Source of the DNA: Xenophilus sp. Marseille-Q4582
GTDB taxonomy: Bacteria > Pseudomonadota > Gammaproteobacteria > Burkholderiales > Burkholderiaceae_C
DNA length: 64,000 nucleotides
Assembly: GCF_916700565.1 (NCBI RefSeq)
Contig: NZ_CAKAKO010000001.1
Coordinates: 434,001-498,000 of the forward strand
Direction: 5' to 3'
Shown here: in pieces, positions 54,894 to 61,273 of the stretch
Position numbering within the stretch: position 1 is the first letter of the stretch
Layout: each line of letters opens with the position of its first letter
The notes under the pieces: model-generated
The model's input: the letters and a program-made list of their open reading frames with translations, nothing else
What the model was told of the DNA's origin: nothing
The model's database searches: none
Translations under genes and position numbers: made by a program

Positions 54894-55346
54894 TCAGCTC
54901 GCGAAGATTTCGCTGTCGAGGTCGGCGCCGAGCTGGCCCAGGGCCTTGCGGCGTCGGGTCTGCTCCTGGCGGTGCCAGGCCAGGACGGCGGACTTGAGGA
55001 CACGTCGCTGGTTGCCCACCTGCTGGTGCAGCGGTATGTCGCCGGCTTCGATGCGGGCCACGATGTAGGGGCGAGAGACACCGACCAGGTCGGCCGCTTC
55101 CTGGGTGGTCAGAACCGGGTCGGTCGCTGGTCCGGACCTGGCGGCGGAGGCCTTTCGGGTGCTGTCGCTGATCGCCGGGTGCTGGAAGAGCCGCGCGAAG
55201 TCGCCCTTGATCAGCCGCGTTGCCTGGGGAGTCAGCTTGACATGGCGCCGCACGACCTCGACCAAGGGATCGAGGTCGATGTTCACCGACAGCGCCGGGG
55301 CGGCGTTGCGCGGTGCGGCCTCGATGGACTTGTGGGCGGTCTTCAT
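54894..55346 (-). CDS. Antitoxin-like protein with excisionase-type helix-turn-helix
   Basis: 150 residues. The DNA-binding part is residues 78-125: LTTQEAADLVGVSRPYIVARIEAGDIPLHQ…GNQRRVLKSAVLAW, a MerR/excisionase-type wing helix. The C-terminal tail TRRRKALGQLGADLDSEIFA would neutralise the toxin. The N-terminal 60 residues (LVEVVRRHVKLTPQATRLIKGDFARLF) may dimerise. Usually paired with a PIN toxin; here the toxin is truncated, leaving an orphan. A TTCGAGT/ACTCGAA operator lies directly upstream. Confidence 0.82.
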   Translation of the reverse strand: MKTAHKSIEAAPRNAAPALSVNIDLDPLVEVVRRHVKLTPQATRLIKGDFARLFQHPAISDSTRKASAARSGPATDPVLTTQEAADLVGVSRPYIVARIEAGDIPLHQQVGNQRRVLKSAVLAWHRQEQTRRRKALGQLGADLDSEIFAS

Positions 55347-55349
55347 GGC

Positions 55350-55382
55350 TTCGAGTGTATCAGTTTACTCGAAATACTCGAA
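55350..55382 (-). promoter_or_regulatory. Operator/promoter of the antitoxin gene
   Basis: TTCGAGT (55350-55356) and ACTCGAA (55367-55373) form an inverted repeat, and a second ACTCGAA (55376-55382) follows 9 bp on. On the minus strand TACACT at 55359-55354 could be the -10 box, putting the start of transcription within a few bases of the ATG at 55346. This looks like an autoregulatory site. Confidence 0.6.
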
Positions 55383-55991
55383 CTTCGCGAAACAGCGATC
55401 CAGGTTGACGCTGGGTGAGGGATGCGTGGCGGTGCATGGTGTCATGGTGTGGTTGTGCTGATGCCAGGTCTCGGTGGGCCAGGGCGTGTCCCCGCCGTGC
55501 GGGGCCGGGCTGTTGCGCTGCGCGTCGAGCCACCGGCGATGCCGGCGTCTCGCCCCTGACGGGCTGCCATCCCTCACGCAACACGGTCGGGCCGGCGGAG
55601 CCGGCTGAAGCACGCGGCGGCCCTTTCCCGTGCCCGGGGATCGCGGGCCCTGATTCCTTCACGCTGCGCGTGAACGAGGCCCGCTTGGCGAACTGACCGG
55701 CTTGCAGGTCGCTGCGCTCGCTGCGGCGCCGGCCAGATCGCCACCCCGGTCACCCGCCACGCCCGGTGCCGGGCCGCTGAATGCCGGGTGCTTCAAAGTG
55801 CTCGCAGCGGCTCGACCGCCGCGCCAGTCGCTCGCCTTCGGCTCCCTTGGTGGCACGTCGGCCGCGGAGCCGCCGCTGCTCGTGATCGTTCGGTCGCCTT
55901 CGCTGCAACCGCTGCGCCAGGCAAGCTGGCACATCGGTCGCGACGCTGCGTCGACCACGAAGGGCAGCCCGTGCGCCGCTCGTCCCACCGC

Positions 55992-56043
55992 GATCCCCCC
56001 ACAAGCCCCCGTCAACTGGGTGAGGGGGACTTGTGGGGGGATC
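55992..56043. repeat. 23-bp near-perfect inverted repeat
   Basis: Left arm 55992-56014 starts GATCCCCCCACAAG; right arm 56021-56043 ends CTTGTGGGGGGATC. The arms match at 21 of 23 positions around a 6-base loop. No T-run follows. It is the strongest hairpin I see in the window. Confidence 0.85.
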
Positions 56044-56106
56044 TTCAAGCGGTGGGCCGGGAAACCGGCGCACTGCAACGGCTGCGAAGAAGCCCACCCA
56101 TCCCCA

Positions 56107-56157
56107 CCCCTTCCCGTGAGGGAAGGGGCCATGCCACCCCGCCCGCCCGTGGGCGGG
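56107..56157. repeat. Two adjacent perfect hairpins before ssb
   Basis: CCCCTTCCC-GTGA-GGGAAGGGG (56107-56128) and CCCGCCC-GT-GGGCGGG (56142-56157) lie 13 bp apart. They end about 80 bp before the ssb start. Confidence 0.75.
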
Positions 56158-56239
56158 AGCGAGGGAGTCCGAGCGAGAGGATCGGTTTTCAGGGAGCCTG
56201 GCTCGGGACCCGGCTGATTGCTCTCGATTGGAGAACACC

Positions 56240-56713
56240 ATGGCAAACGTCCAAGTCATCCAGCGACACGCGCACCTGGCAGGCGCCGTCAAGCTCGAAT
56301 TCGTCAACGGCCGCGAGGGCAAGATCGCCAAGGCGGTGCTGACCGCGATCAGCAACACGCGGCGCGCGAACCGTGGTGCAGGCGAGACGCGCGAGGAGGA
56401 GTCCACCGCGATCCAATGGACGCTGTGGGGCAAGCAAGCCGAGAACGCGGCCGAGTACCTGGGCAAGGGCTCGCACGTCAACATCGTGGGGCGGCTACGC
56501 AACAACAACTTCGAGAAGGACGGCGAAACCGTCTACGGCATGGCGTTCACGGCCGAGGAAATCGACTACCTCGACAGCCGTGCCGAGTCCGAGGCGCGCC
56601 GCAACGGTGGCCACGGCGCCGAAGCCGGCGCGAGCAGTGGCGAGCACGCCGCGCCGGCCGGCACCACCCGCAAGCCGCGCAACGCGCGCCAGCCGGCGCA
56701 CGCCGACGCCTGA
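56240..56713 (+). CDS. ssb: Single-stranded DNA-binding protein, island-borne
   Basis: 157 residues. The OB fold is seen in ANVQVIQRHAHLAGAVKLEF, TAIQWTLWGKQAENAAEYLGKGSHVNIVGRLRNNNFEKDG and VYGMAFTAEEIDYLDSR. The Gly/Ala/Arg-rich tail ends in ARQPAHADA and lacks the acidic DDDIPF-type tip by which chromosomal SSB recruits partners. ATG at 56240 with GGAGAA upstream. It belongs to the plasmid/ICE type of SSB. Confidence 0.87.
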   Translation: MANVQVIQRHAHLAGAVKLEFVNGREGKIAKAVLTAISNTRRANRGAGETREEESTAIQWTLWGKQAENAAEYLGKGSHVNIVGRLRNNNFEKDGETVYGMAFTAEEIDYLDSRAESEARRNGGHGAEAGASSGEHAAPAGTTRKPRNARQPAHADA

Positions 56714-56814
56714 ACCCGCACCGGGTGGGCGCCATGTTGGTCAATCGGCCACTGAGTAGGCCACTGAGCCGCGCCCGCCCTTCGAACCTCATTCAACGAT
56801 CGAAGGAAATCATC

Positions 56815-57678
56815 ATGTACTCGACCCCGACACTGGCCACCCGCTTTGCCCCCAACACCCGCGTGATGCGAGGCGACCTGCCCCTGAGCGAAGACCAGAT
56901 GCGTGTCGCGGCGCCGTCCATCTTCGCCGAGGGCAAGCACGCGAGCCGCTCCGAGCGCTACACCTACATCCCCACCATCGATGTCCTGCGCGGCCTGCGC
57001 AAGGAGGGCTTCGAGCCCTTCATGGTCGCCCAGGGCGCCAGCCGCGTGGAGGGCAAGGCGGCGTTCACCAAGCACATGATCCGCATGCGCCATGCCGGCC
57101 AGGTGCAGGCCCGGCCGGAGGCGAACGAGATCATCCTGATCAACAGCCACGACGGCGCCAGCGCGTACCAGATGCTCGCCGGCATGTTCCGCTTCGTCTG
57201 TTGCAACGGCCTGGTGGTGGGCAAGGTGGTGGAGGACATCCGCATCCCGCACAAGGGCAACATCCAGGGCGAGGTGATCGAAGGCGCCTTCCGCGTTCTG
57301 GACGAATTCGAGGCCGTGAGCCAGCATACCGAGGCGATGAAAGCGCTGCCGCTGGAGCCGCGCGAGGAGATCGCCTTCGCGACCGCCGCGCTGGCGCTGC
57401 GCTTCGGCGAGCGCGCTGTAGAGGCAACCGGTGGGCACCGGCCCGCGCCGGTCACGGCCGAGCAACTGATCGAGGCGCGCCGGCCCGAGGACCTCGGCCA
57501 CAGCCTGTGGACCACTTTCCAGCGCGTGCAGGAGAACGTGATCCGTGGCGGGCAGCCTGGTCGTAGTGCGCAGGGCCGCCGCCTGCACACGCGGCCGGTG
57601 GGCAGCATCGACCGCGGGGTGAGTCTGAACCGGGCGCTGTGGATGCTGGCCGAAGAGATGCGCAAGCTCAAGGCCTGA
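56815..57678 (+). CDS. DUF932 family protein
   Basis: 287 residues. The phage/plasmid-type DUF932 domain is clear: RYTYIPTIDVLRGLRKEGFEPFMVAQG, FTKHMIRMRHAG, EIILINSHDGASAYQMLAGMFRFVCCNGLVVG and LWTTFQRVQENVIRGG. The function is unknown; members are common in ICEs and plasmids next to ssb and radC. ATG at 56815 after GAAGGAAA. About 100 bp separate it from ssb. Confidence 0.9.
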   Translation: MYSTPTLATRFAPNTRVMRGDLPLSEDQMRVAAPSIFAEGKHASRSERYTYIPTIDVLRGLRKEGFEPFMVAQGASRVEGKAAFTKHMIRMRHAGQVQARPEANEIILINSHDGASAYQMLAGMFRFVCCNGLVVGKVVEDIRIPHKGNIQGEVIEGAFRVLDEFEAVSQHTEAMKALPLEPREEIAFATAALALRFGERAVEATGGHRPAPVTAEQLIEARRPEDLGHSLWTTFQRVQENVIRGGQPGRSAQGRRLHTRPVGSIDRGVSLNRALWMLAEEMRKLKA

Positions 57679-57684
57679 CAGGTT

Positions 57685-57714
57685 GGCGATGACTTTCCGG
57701 TGGAAGTCATCGCC
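57685..57714. repeat. Inverted repeat GGCGATGACTT…AAGTCATCGCC, copy 1
   Basis: Perfect 11-bp arms (57685-57695 and 57704-57714) directly after the DUF932 stop. A second copy with the same core follows the next gene at 58145-58174. Confidence 0.85.
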
Positions 57715-57778
57715 TCCGGTGCGACCGACCGGCCCGACCATCGGGCTGGCCTTCTCTCAAGAACCCGAGGAGCTTCAA

Positions 57779-58132
57779 ATGAACCACGACGCCATCGATG
57801 CCGAGATCGCTGTCTACGACGCGCGATCCCGTCAGGCCACGCAGAACGGCGCCCAGGCTTTCGCGCGGTTGCTGAAGCTGGCCGAGGAGCGCGACTCTGG
57901 CCAGATCCCGCGCATCGCGCGCTTCCTGGCCGCGACGTACAACGGCCAGGCCTTCCAGTTCGACCTGTTCGAGCTGCGCGCCCTCGACATCGCCATCAGC
58001 GACGACATGCTCAGTTGCCTGGACGCGCTGCGCTGGGGCCGGGCCGACCTGCACAGGCTCATCCCCGACGGTGACGCGCGCGTGCGCGCTGTGATCGAGC
58101 GCTGGGGCCTGCGCTGGCCGAACGACACCTGA
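57779..58132 (+). CDS. Small island protein, DUF7673-like
   Basis: 117 residues. Two helical parts: YDARSRQATQNGAQAFARLLKLAEERDSGQ and FLAATYNGQAFQFDLFELRALDIAISDDMLSCLDALRWGRADLHRLIPDG. It resembles a conserved plasmid/ICE family (DUF7673-type) of unknown function. ATG at 57779 after CGAGGAG. Bracketed by twin GGCGATGAC…GTCATCGCC hairpins, which suggests it moved as a cassette. Confidence 0.75.
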   Translation: MNHDAIDAEIAVYDARSRQATQNGAQAFARLLKLAEERDSGQIPRIARFLAATYNGQAFQFDLFELRALDIAISDDMLSCLDALRWGRADLHRLIPDGDARVRAVIERWGLRWPNDT

Positions 58133-58144
58133 GTGCCGAGCCGA

Positions 58145-58174
58145 GGCGATGACCTCAGCCGAGAAGTCATCGCC
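58145..58174. repeat. Inverted repeat GGCGATGAC…GTCATCGCC, copy 2
   Basis: Perfect 9-bp arms (58145-58153 and 58166-58174), 12-base loop, 12 bp after the stop of the small gene. Same core as copy 1, different loop. Confidence 0.85.
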
Positions 58175-58199
58175 GACCGCGCTGGCCGAGGCGCGCGAC

Positions 58200-58541
58200 T
58201 CAGGCCGGTCGCCCGTCCAGGCGATCGGCGATCCATGATTGAACGGCGCTCTCCGGCCAGGTCGCAGTGCGTCGTCCGGCCTTCACGGAGCGGGGGAAGA
58301 CGCCCCTTTGCATTTGCTCGTAGATCGCCGACCGGCGCAGCCCGGTGAGGCGCTCGACTTCAGGAAGTCGCAGCAGCCGGTCCGGCGCGCGCTTCGTGGT
58401 GTGTGCCACCCGCAGCGTTGAATCAGCGCGCAGCAGCGTGAGCGCTTCTTCCAGCAGATGAGCGGCTGCCTGCAGGTCGCGTTGGGCCGCATTGTCGGCG
58501 GCGAGGCGTTGGCTTGATGCGTCGACGGTAGAGGCTCGCAT
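58200..58541 (-). CDS. AlpA-like helix-turn-helix regulator
   Basis: 113 residues from the ATG at 58541; an open frame continues upstream to 58970 but lacks family features. The C-terminal AlpA/excisionase-type domain is RLLRLPEVERLTGLRRSAIYEQMQRGVFPRSVKAGRRTATWPESAVQSWI (residues about 55-104). The N-terminal 45 residues form a probable coiled helix (DLQAAAHLLEEALTLL). Likely a regulator of island excision or transfer genes. Divergent from the YhcG-type nuclease gene; the interval holds three copies of the TTCGGCATGCCGAA palindrome. Confidence 0.82.
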   Translation of the reverse strand: MRASTVDASSQRLAADNAAQRDLQAAAHLLEEALTLLRADSTLRVAHTTKRAPDRLLRLPEVERLTGLRRSAIYEQMQRGVFPRSVKAGRRTATWPESAVQSWIADRLDGRPA

Positions 58542-59116
58542 GTGACACCACCTTTTCGGTTTCCGCAGCTGCGTCCAATGCCGCTGCGTACATCCATAGC
58601 GTGCCTGGGCTGTCCGGTAGTGCCAACCTGTTGGCGCAAGGCGAGCGTGTCGAGACGTAGCACGTGCGGAAGCGTCTTGGGCTGTCGCTGACTGGCGCAG
58701 CGCTCGCGGCCGCGAGACCTTCGGCATGCCGAACACCGATCCGTTGATCGCGGTGAGCATGACGGCCGCCGGCCGGCGTGAACCTCCACGCCGATCAAGG
58801 CCTGGCATCGCTGATGGCGGGCCTCTTGGTTTTCTTCGCTCTTCACTCGGGGCACGAAAAAATCTGCGTGACCGCATCGCATTCGGCATGCCGAACACCT
58901 GGTGCTGAACCGACGAGGTGATGTCCGGCGGGAGAGGCGTGGTGCGCCGTCGAGCGGGTGAGCCTTGCATGTTCGGCGTGCCGAACGCGGATCCGTGTGC
59001 TGGATGGAGGGCCGGTAAGGTGGCCCCTTTGAAGCCGAGGTCGAGCCCGCGAAGCTCGTGCCGCGGGCTCGGCGCCCACGCGCAGACCCTGCCATCGACT
59101 GCTCTACAGTTCGCGC
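58542..59116. other. Noncoding divergent region with three palindromes
   Basis: 575 bp between the AlpA-like and nuclease genes. Palindrome copies lie at 58720-58733, 58882-58895 and 58972-58985. The region is lower in coding signal; short open frames across it (some containing G-M-P-N-T) are translations of the palindromes and are not supported. No promoter was chosen. Confidence 0.5.
58720..58985. repeat. Three copies of the TTCGGCATGCCGAA palindrome
   Basis: 58720-58733 and 58882-58895 are perfect TTCGGCATGCCGAA; 58972-58985 is TTCGGCGTGCCGAA, flanked by G and C. All are followed by C, two of them by CAC. Extended form TGTTCGGCATGCCGAACA. See also 60441-60633 and 61124-61137. Confidence 0.85.
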
Positions 59117-60277
59117 ATGACCTCCCTGCGCACCCTGCCGGCCGACTACGGAGCCTTCATCGAGAAGCTCAAGCAGCGCGTGGGCGCAGCGCGCCTGGCT
59201 GCGGCCCGATCTGTGAACCGGGAGCTGATCGCGCTGTACTGGGACATCGGGGAAGCGATCCTGCGCCATCAGCAGACGCAGGGCTGGGGTGAGGCCGTGG
59301 TGGAACGCATCGCAGCGGATTTGCGGGCGGCCTTTCCGGGCATCCAGGGCTTCTCGGCCCGCAACGTCTGGGACATGCGCCGCTTGGTCGAGGCCTATAC
59401 AAGGCCCGAATTTCTGCGACAAGCCGTCGCAGAAATGCCGCGCCCGAAGGCAAGCCGGCGCGCGCCCGCCACGCCCGCGTCGACGGAACGGGCGGCCGCG
59501 GCCTCTCTGCGACAACTTGTCGCAGAGGTTCCCTGGGGTCATCACCTGCTGATCCTGGGCCGGACCCAGGAGCCGGCGCAGAGCCTGTACTACCTGCAGG
59601 CGACGGCGGCAATGGGCTGGAGCCGCAACGTGCTGCTCAACCAGCTCAAGGCCGGCGCTTTCGAGCGCTCGCGCGCCGAAGGCAAAAGCCACAATTTCCC
59701 GCAGGTGCTCGACAGCCACCTGGCCGAACAAGCCGAGGAAGCCCTTAAGAGCAGCTACAGCCTGGAGTTCCTGGGCATTCGCCAGGCGGTCAAGGAGCGC
59801 GAGCTCGAGGACCGGTTGATCGACAGGCTTCGCGACTTCATCCTGGAGCTGGGCTATGGCTTCTGTTTCGTCGGGCGCCAGCATCGCCTCACGCTCGGAC
59901 GAAAGGAATACTTCATCGACCTGCTGTTCTATCACCGCTTCCTCAAGGCGCTGGTCGCGGTCGAACTGAAGGTCGGCCCCTTCGAGCCCGAGTACGCAGG
60001 CAAGATGGACTTCTACCTGAATCTGCTCAACGAGAAGGAACGCGCCCCGGACGACGCGCCCTCGATCGGCATCATCCTGTGCGCAGAAAAGGACAGCCTG
60101 GAGGTCGAGTTCGCGCTGCGCAGCAAGACCAACCCGATCGGCGTGGCCGAGTACCACCTGCAGCCGCGACTGCCGCACGATCTTCGTGGCAAGCTGCCGT
60201 CGCCGCGCCAGCTTCAACAGGTCGTGCGTGCGGCGCTGCCTGCGTCGCCCGTAGTCGACAAGGGATTCAAGAAGTGA
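59117..60277 (+). CDS. YhcG/DUF1016 PDDEXK nuclease
   Basis: 386 residues. The N-terminal DUF1016_N domain (VNRELIALYWDIGEAIL, FSARNVWDMRRLVEAY) and a C-terminal PD-(D/E)xK domain with D268 (YFIDLLFYHR) and E283-x-K285 (AVELKVG) are intact. Between them, residues 100-140 repeat the phrase LRQxVAExP (100-108 and 131-139); the DNA under each repeat is a palindrome. The family is found in restriction-linked and mobile islands; its target is not firmly known. ATG at 59117. Confidence 0.88.
   Translation: MTSLRTLPADYGAFIEKLKQRVGAARLAAARSVNRELIALYWDIGEAILRHQQTQGWGEAVVERIAADLRAAFPGIQGFSARNVWDMRRLVEAYTRPEFLRQAVAEMPRPKASRRAPATPASTERAAAASLRQLVAEVPWGHHLLILGRTQEPAQSLYYLQATAAMGWSRNVLLNQLKAGAFERSRAEGKSHNFPQVLDSHLAEQAEEALKSSYSLEFLGIRQAVKERELEDRLIDRLRDFILELGYGFCFVGRQHRLTLGRKEYFIDLLFYHRFLKALVAVELKVGPFEPEYAGKMDFYLNLLNEKERAPDDAPSIGIILCAEKDSLEVEFALRSKTNPIGVAEYHLQPRLPHDLRGKLPSPRQLQQVVRAALPASPVVDKGFKK
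59411..59435. repeat. Palindrome inside the nuclease gene, copy 1
   Basis: TTTCTGCGAC (59411-59420) and GTCGCAGAAA (59426-59435), perfect 10-bp arms. In frame it encodes FLRQAVAEM. Confidence 0.85.
59505..59527. repeat. Palindrome inside the nuclease gene, copy 2
   Basis: CTCTGCGACAA (59505-59515) and TTGTCGCAGAG (59517-59527), perfect 11-bp arms around one base. In frame it encodes SLRQLVAEV. Confidence 0.85.
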
Positions 60278-60279
60278 CC

Positions 60280-60396
60280 ATGACACGCGACCCGCGCGGC
60301 ATGCCGGCCGACCATCCGTGGTGCGAGCTGCTGACGAAGCTGCGCTACAGCCACATCACCATGCACGATGTCCTCACGCGATTGGCGGGATGCTGA
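60280..60396 (+). CDS. Short ORF directly after the nuclease gene
   Basis: 38 residues (MTRDPRGMPADHPWCELL…, ending LTRLAGC). It starts 2 bp after the nuclease stop, so it could be translated by re-initiation. No known domain; tryptophan and cysteine content is not random-looking, but the length prevents a firm decision. It may be a small accessory protein or a remnant. Confidence 0.3.
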   Translation: MTRDPRGMPADHPWCELLTKLRYSHITMHDVLTRLAGC

Positions 60397-60706
60397 ACGC
60401 GCCCACGCGATCGCTGCCACACTGATCCGAAAGCGACGTGTTCGGCATGTCGAACATCTGCATGGAAGGGGTAGGTGTCGGCATGCCGAACACTCTTGCG
60501 TGCGCGCCGGCGCGTGATGCCGGGGACTGTTCGGCATGACGAACAGGGGCGATGCCGAAACCTGGGTTGGCGCGTGGGCGGTTGCGATGCGAGGATGCGC
60601 GCGGGCGATCGAACGAAGTGTCGGCATGCCGAACGCGGAGTCCTTGTGCGGTGTTGAGGGCAGGATAGACTGGCGTCAGACATTGTTTACACCCCTGGTG
60701 TTCGTA
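60397..60706. other. Noncoding region with palindrome cluster upstream of mobC-like gene
   Basis: 310 bp between the short ORF and the MobC-like gene, containing four palindrome copies plus a half site. This may include oriT, which usually lies next to relaxosome genes, but no nic consensus was recognised. Confidence 0.45.
60441..60633. repeat. Four more copies of the TTCGGCATGCCGAA palindrome
   Basis: 60441-60454 TTCGGCATGTCGAA, 60477-60490 GTCGGCATGCCGAA, 60530-60543 TTCGGCATGACGAA, 60620-60633 GTCGGCATGCCGAA, plus a half site GATGCCGAA at 60551-60559. Start-to-start distances are 36, 53 and 90 bp; 90 bp also separates two copies near 58900. Confidence 0.8.
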
Positions 60707-61273
60707 ATGGCCAACGCTCCTCGATCCGCCGTGATCTCGATGCGGTTGCCTCCCGATGTGAAGGCGAGATTCGCTGCGCTGGCCGCGCGTCACCACCTCA
60801 CCGAGTCGGGCCTGCTCTCCAAACTCATCGACGAAGTGCTGCGCTCGAACGTACCAGGCGCAGTTGCTTCAGGGCTGGCTGCCGATGTGAGCGACGCCGC
60901 GACGGACGCTGCGTCGGAGGACCGCATCACGCTGCGCCTTCGTCATGGCGACCGTATGCGCGCTGCAGAGCGCGCCGGTGCGCGGGGCATGCGGACCGGT
61001 ACGTACCTGGTGCTTCTCATCCACAACCACGTGCGCGCCGCAGACGTGCTGCCGCCTCAAGAGCTGGACTTGATCAAGGCGGTGGGTGCGCAGCTGGCCG
61101 CACTGGGAAGGCAGCTGCGAATGTTCGACATGCCGAACACTTTGACCGAACCCGCAGCATCGGAGCTGCGTGATCTGCTCGCGCATGTGCGCCACGACGT
61201 TGAATCGGCGCGCGAAGCAGCGGCGGCGGTGGTGCGCCGCAACCTCATGAGCTGGGAGGCGGGTCATGCCTAG
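60707..61273 (+). CDS. MobC-like relaxosome accessory protein
   Basis: 188 residues. The N-terminus SAVISMRLPPDVKARFAALAARHHLTESGLLSKLIDEVL is a ribbon-helix-helix segment; ITLRLRHGDRMRAAERAGARGMRTGTYLVLLIHNHV looks like a second one, then LKxVGAQLAALGRQL as in plasmid mobilization proteins. It would bind oriT and help the relaxase. One TTCGACATGCCGAA palindrome is embedded in frame (MFDMPNT). The ATG at 60707 fits the domain start. Its stop lies 8 bp inside the relaxase gene. Confidence 0.78.
   Translation: MANAPRSAVISMRLPPDVKARFAALAARHHLTESGLLSKLIDEVLRSNVPGAVASGLAADVSDAATDAASEDRITLRLRHGDRMRAAERAGARGMRTGTYLVLLIHNHVRAADVLPPQELDLIKAVGAQLAALGRQLRMFDMPNTLTEPAASELRDLLAHVRHDVESAREAAAAVVRRNLMSWEAGHA
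61124..61137. repeat. Palindrome copy inside the mobC-like gene
   Basis: TTCGACATGCCGAA, the exact reverse complement of the copy at 60441-60454; read in frame as FDMPN. Confidence 0.8.

Larger units (their letters stand above)
55383..56239. other. Long GC-rich noncoding region upstream of ssb
   Basis: About 860 bp without a supportable gene; the open frames here are compositional. It carries several hairpins: TTCACGC-TGC-GCGTGAA (55658-55674) and the three strong ones listed separately (55992-56157). Such regions before ssb/DUF932 genes in ICE-type islands may hold replication or transfer signals, or a structured RNA; which one is not decidable here. Confidence 0.5.

Noticed and set aside
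58542-58970. N-terminal extension of the AlpA-like gene up to 58970
   Set aside because: The extra 143 residues are Arg/Thr/His-rich, translate two of the palindromes and have no domain; the ATG at 58541 gives the normal length.
58720-60633. TTCGGCATGCCGAA copies as CRISPR repeats
   Set aside because: Spacing is irregular (22-1456 bp between copies), the repeat is only 14-18 bp and varies, and there are no cas genes.
60699-60716. GTTCGTAATGGCCAAC at the mobC-like start as another palindrome copy
   Set aside because: Too degenerate in the centre compared with the other copies; not counted.
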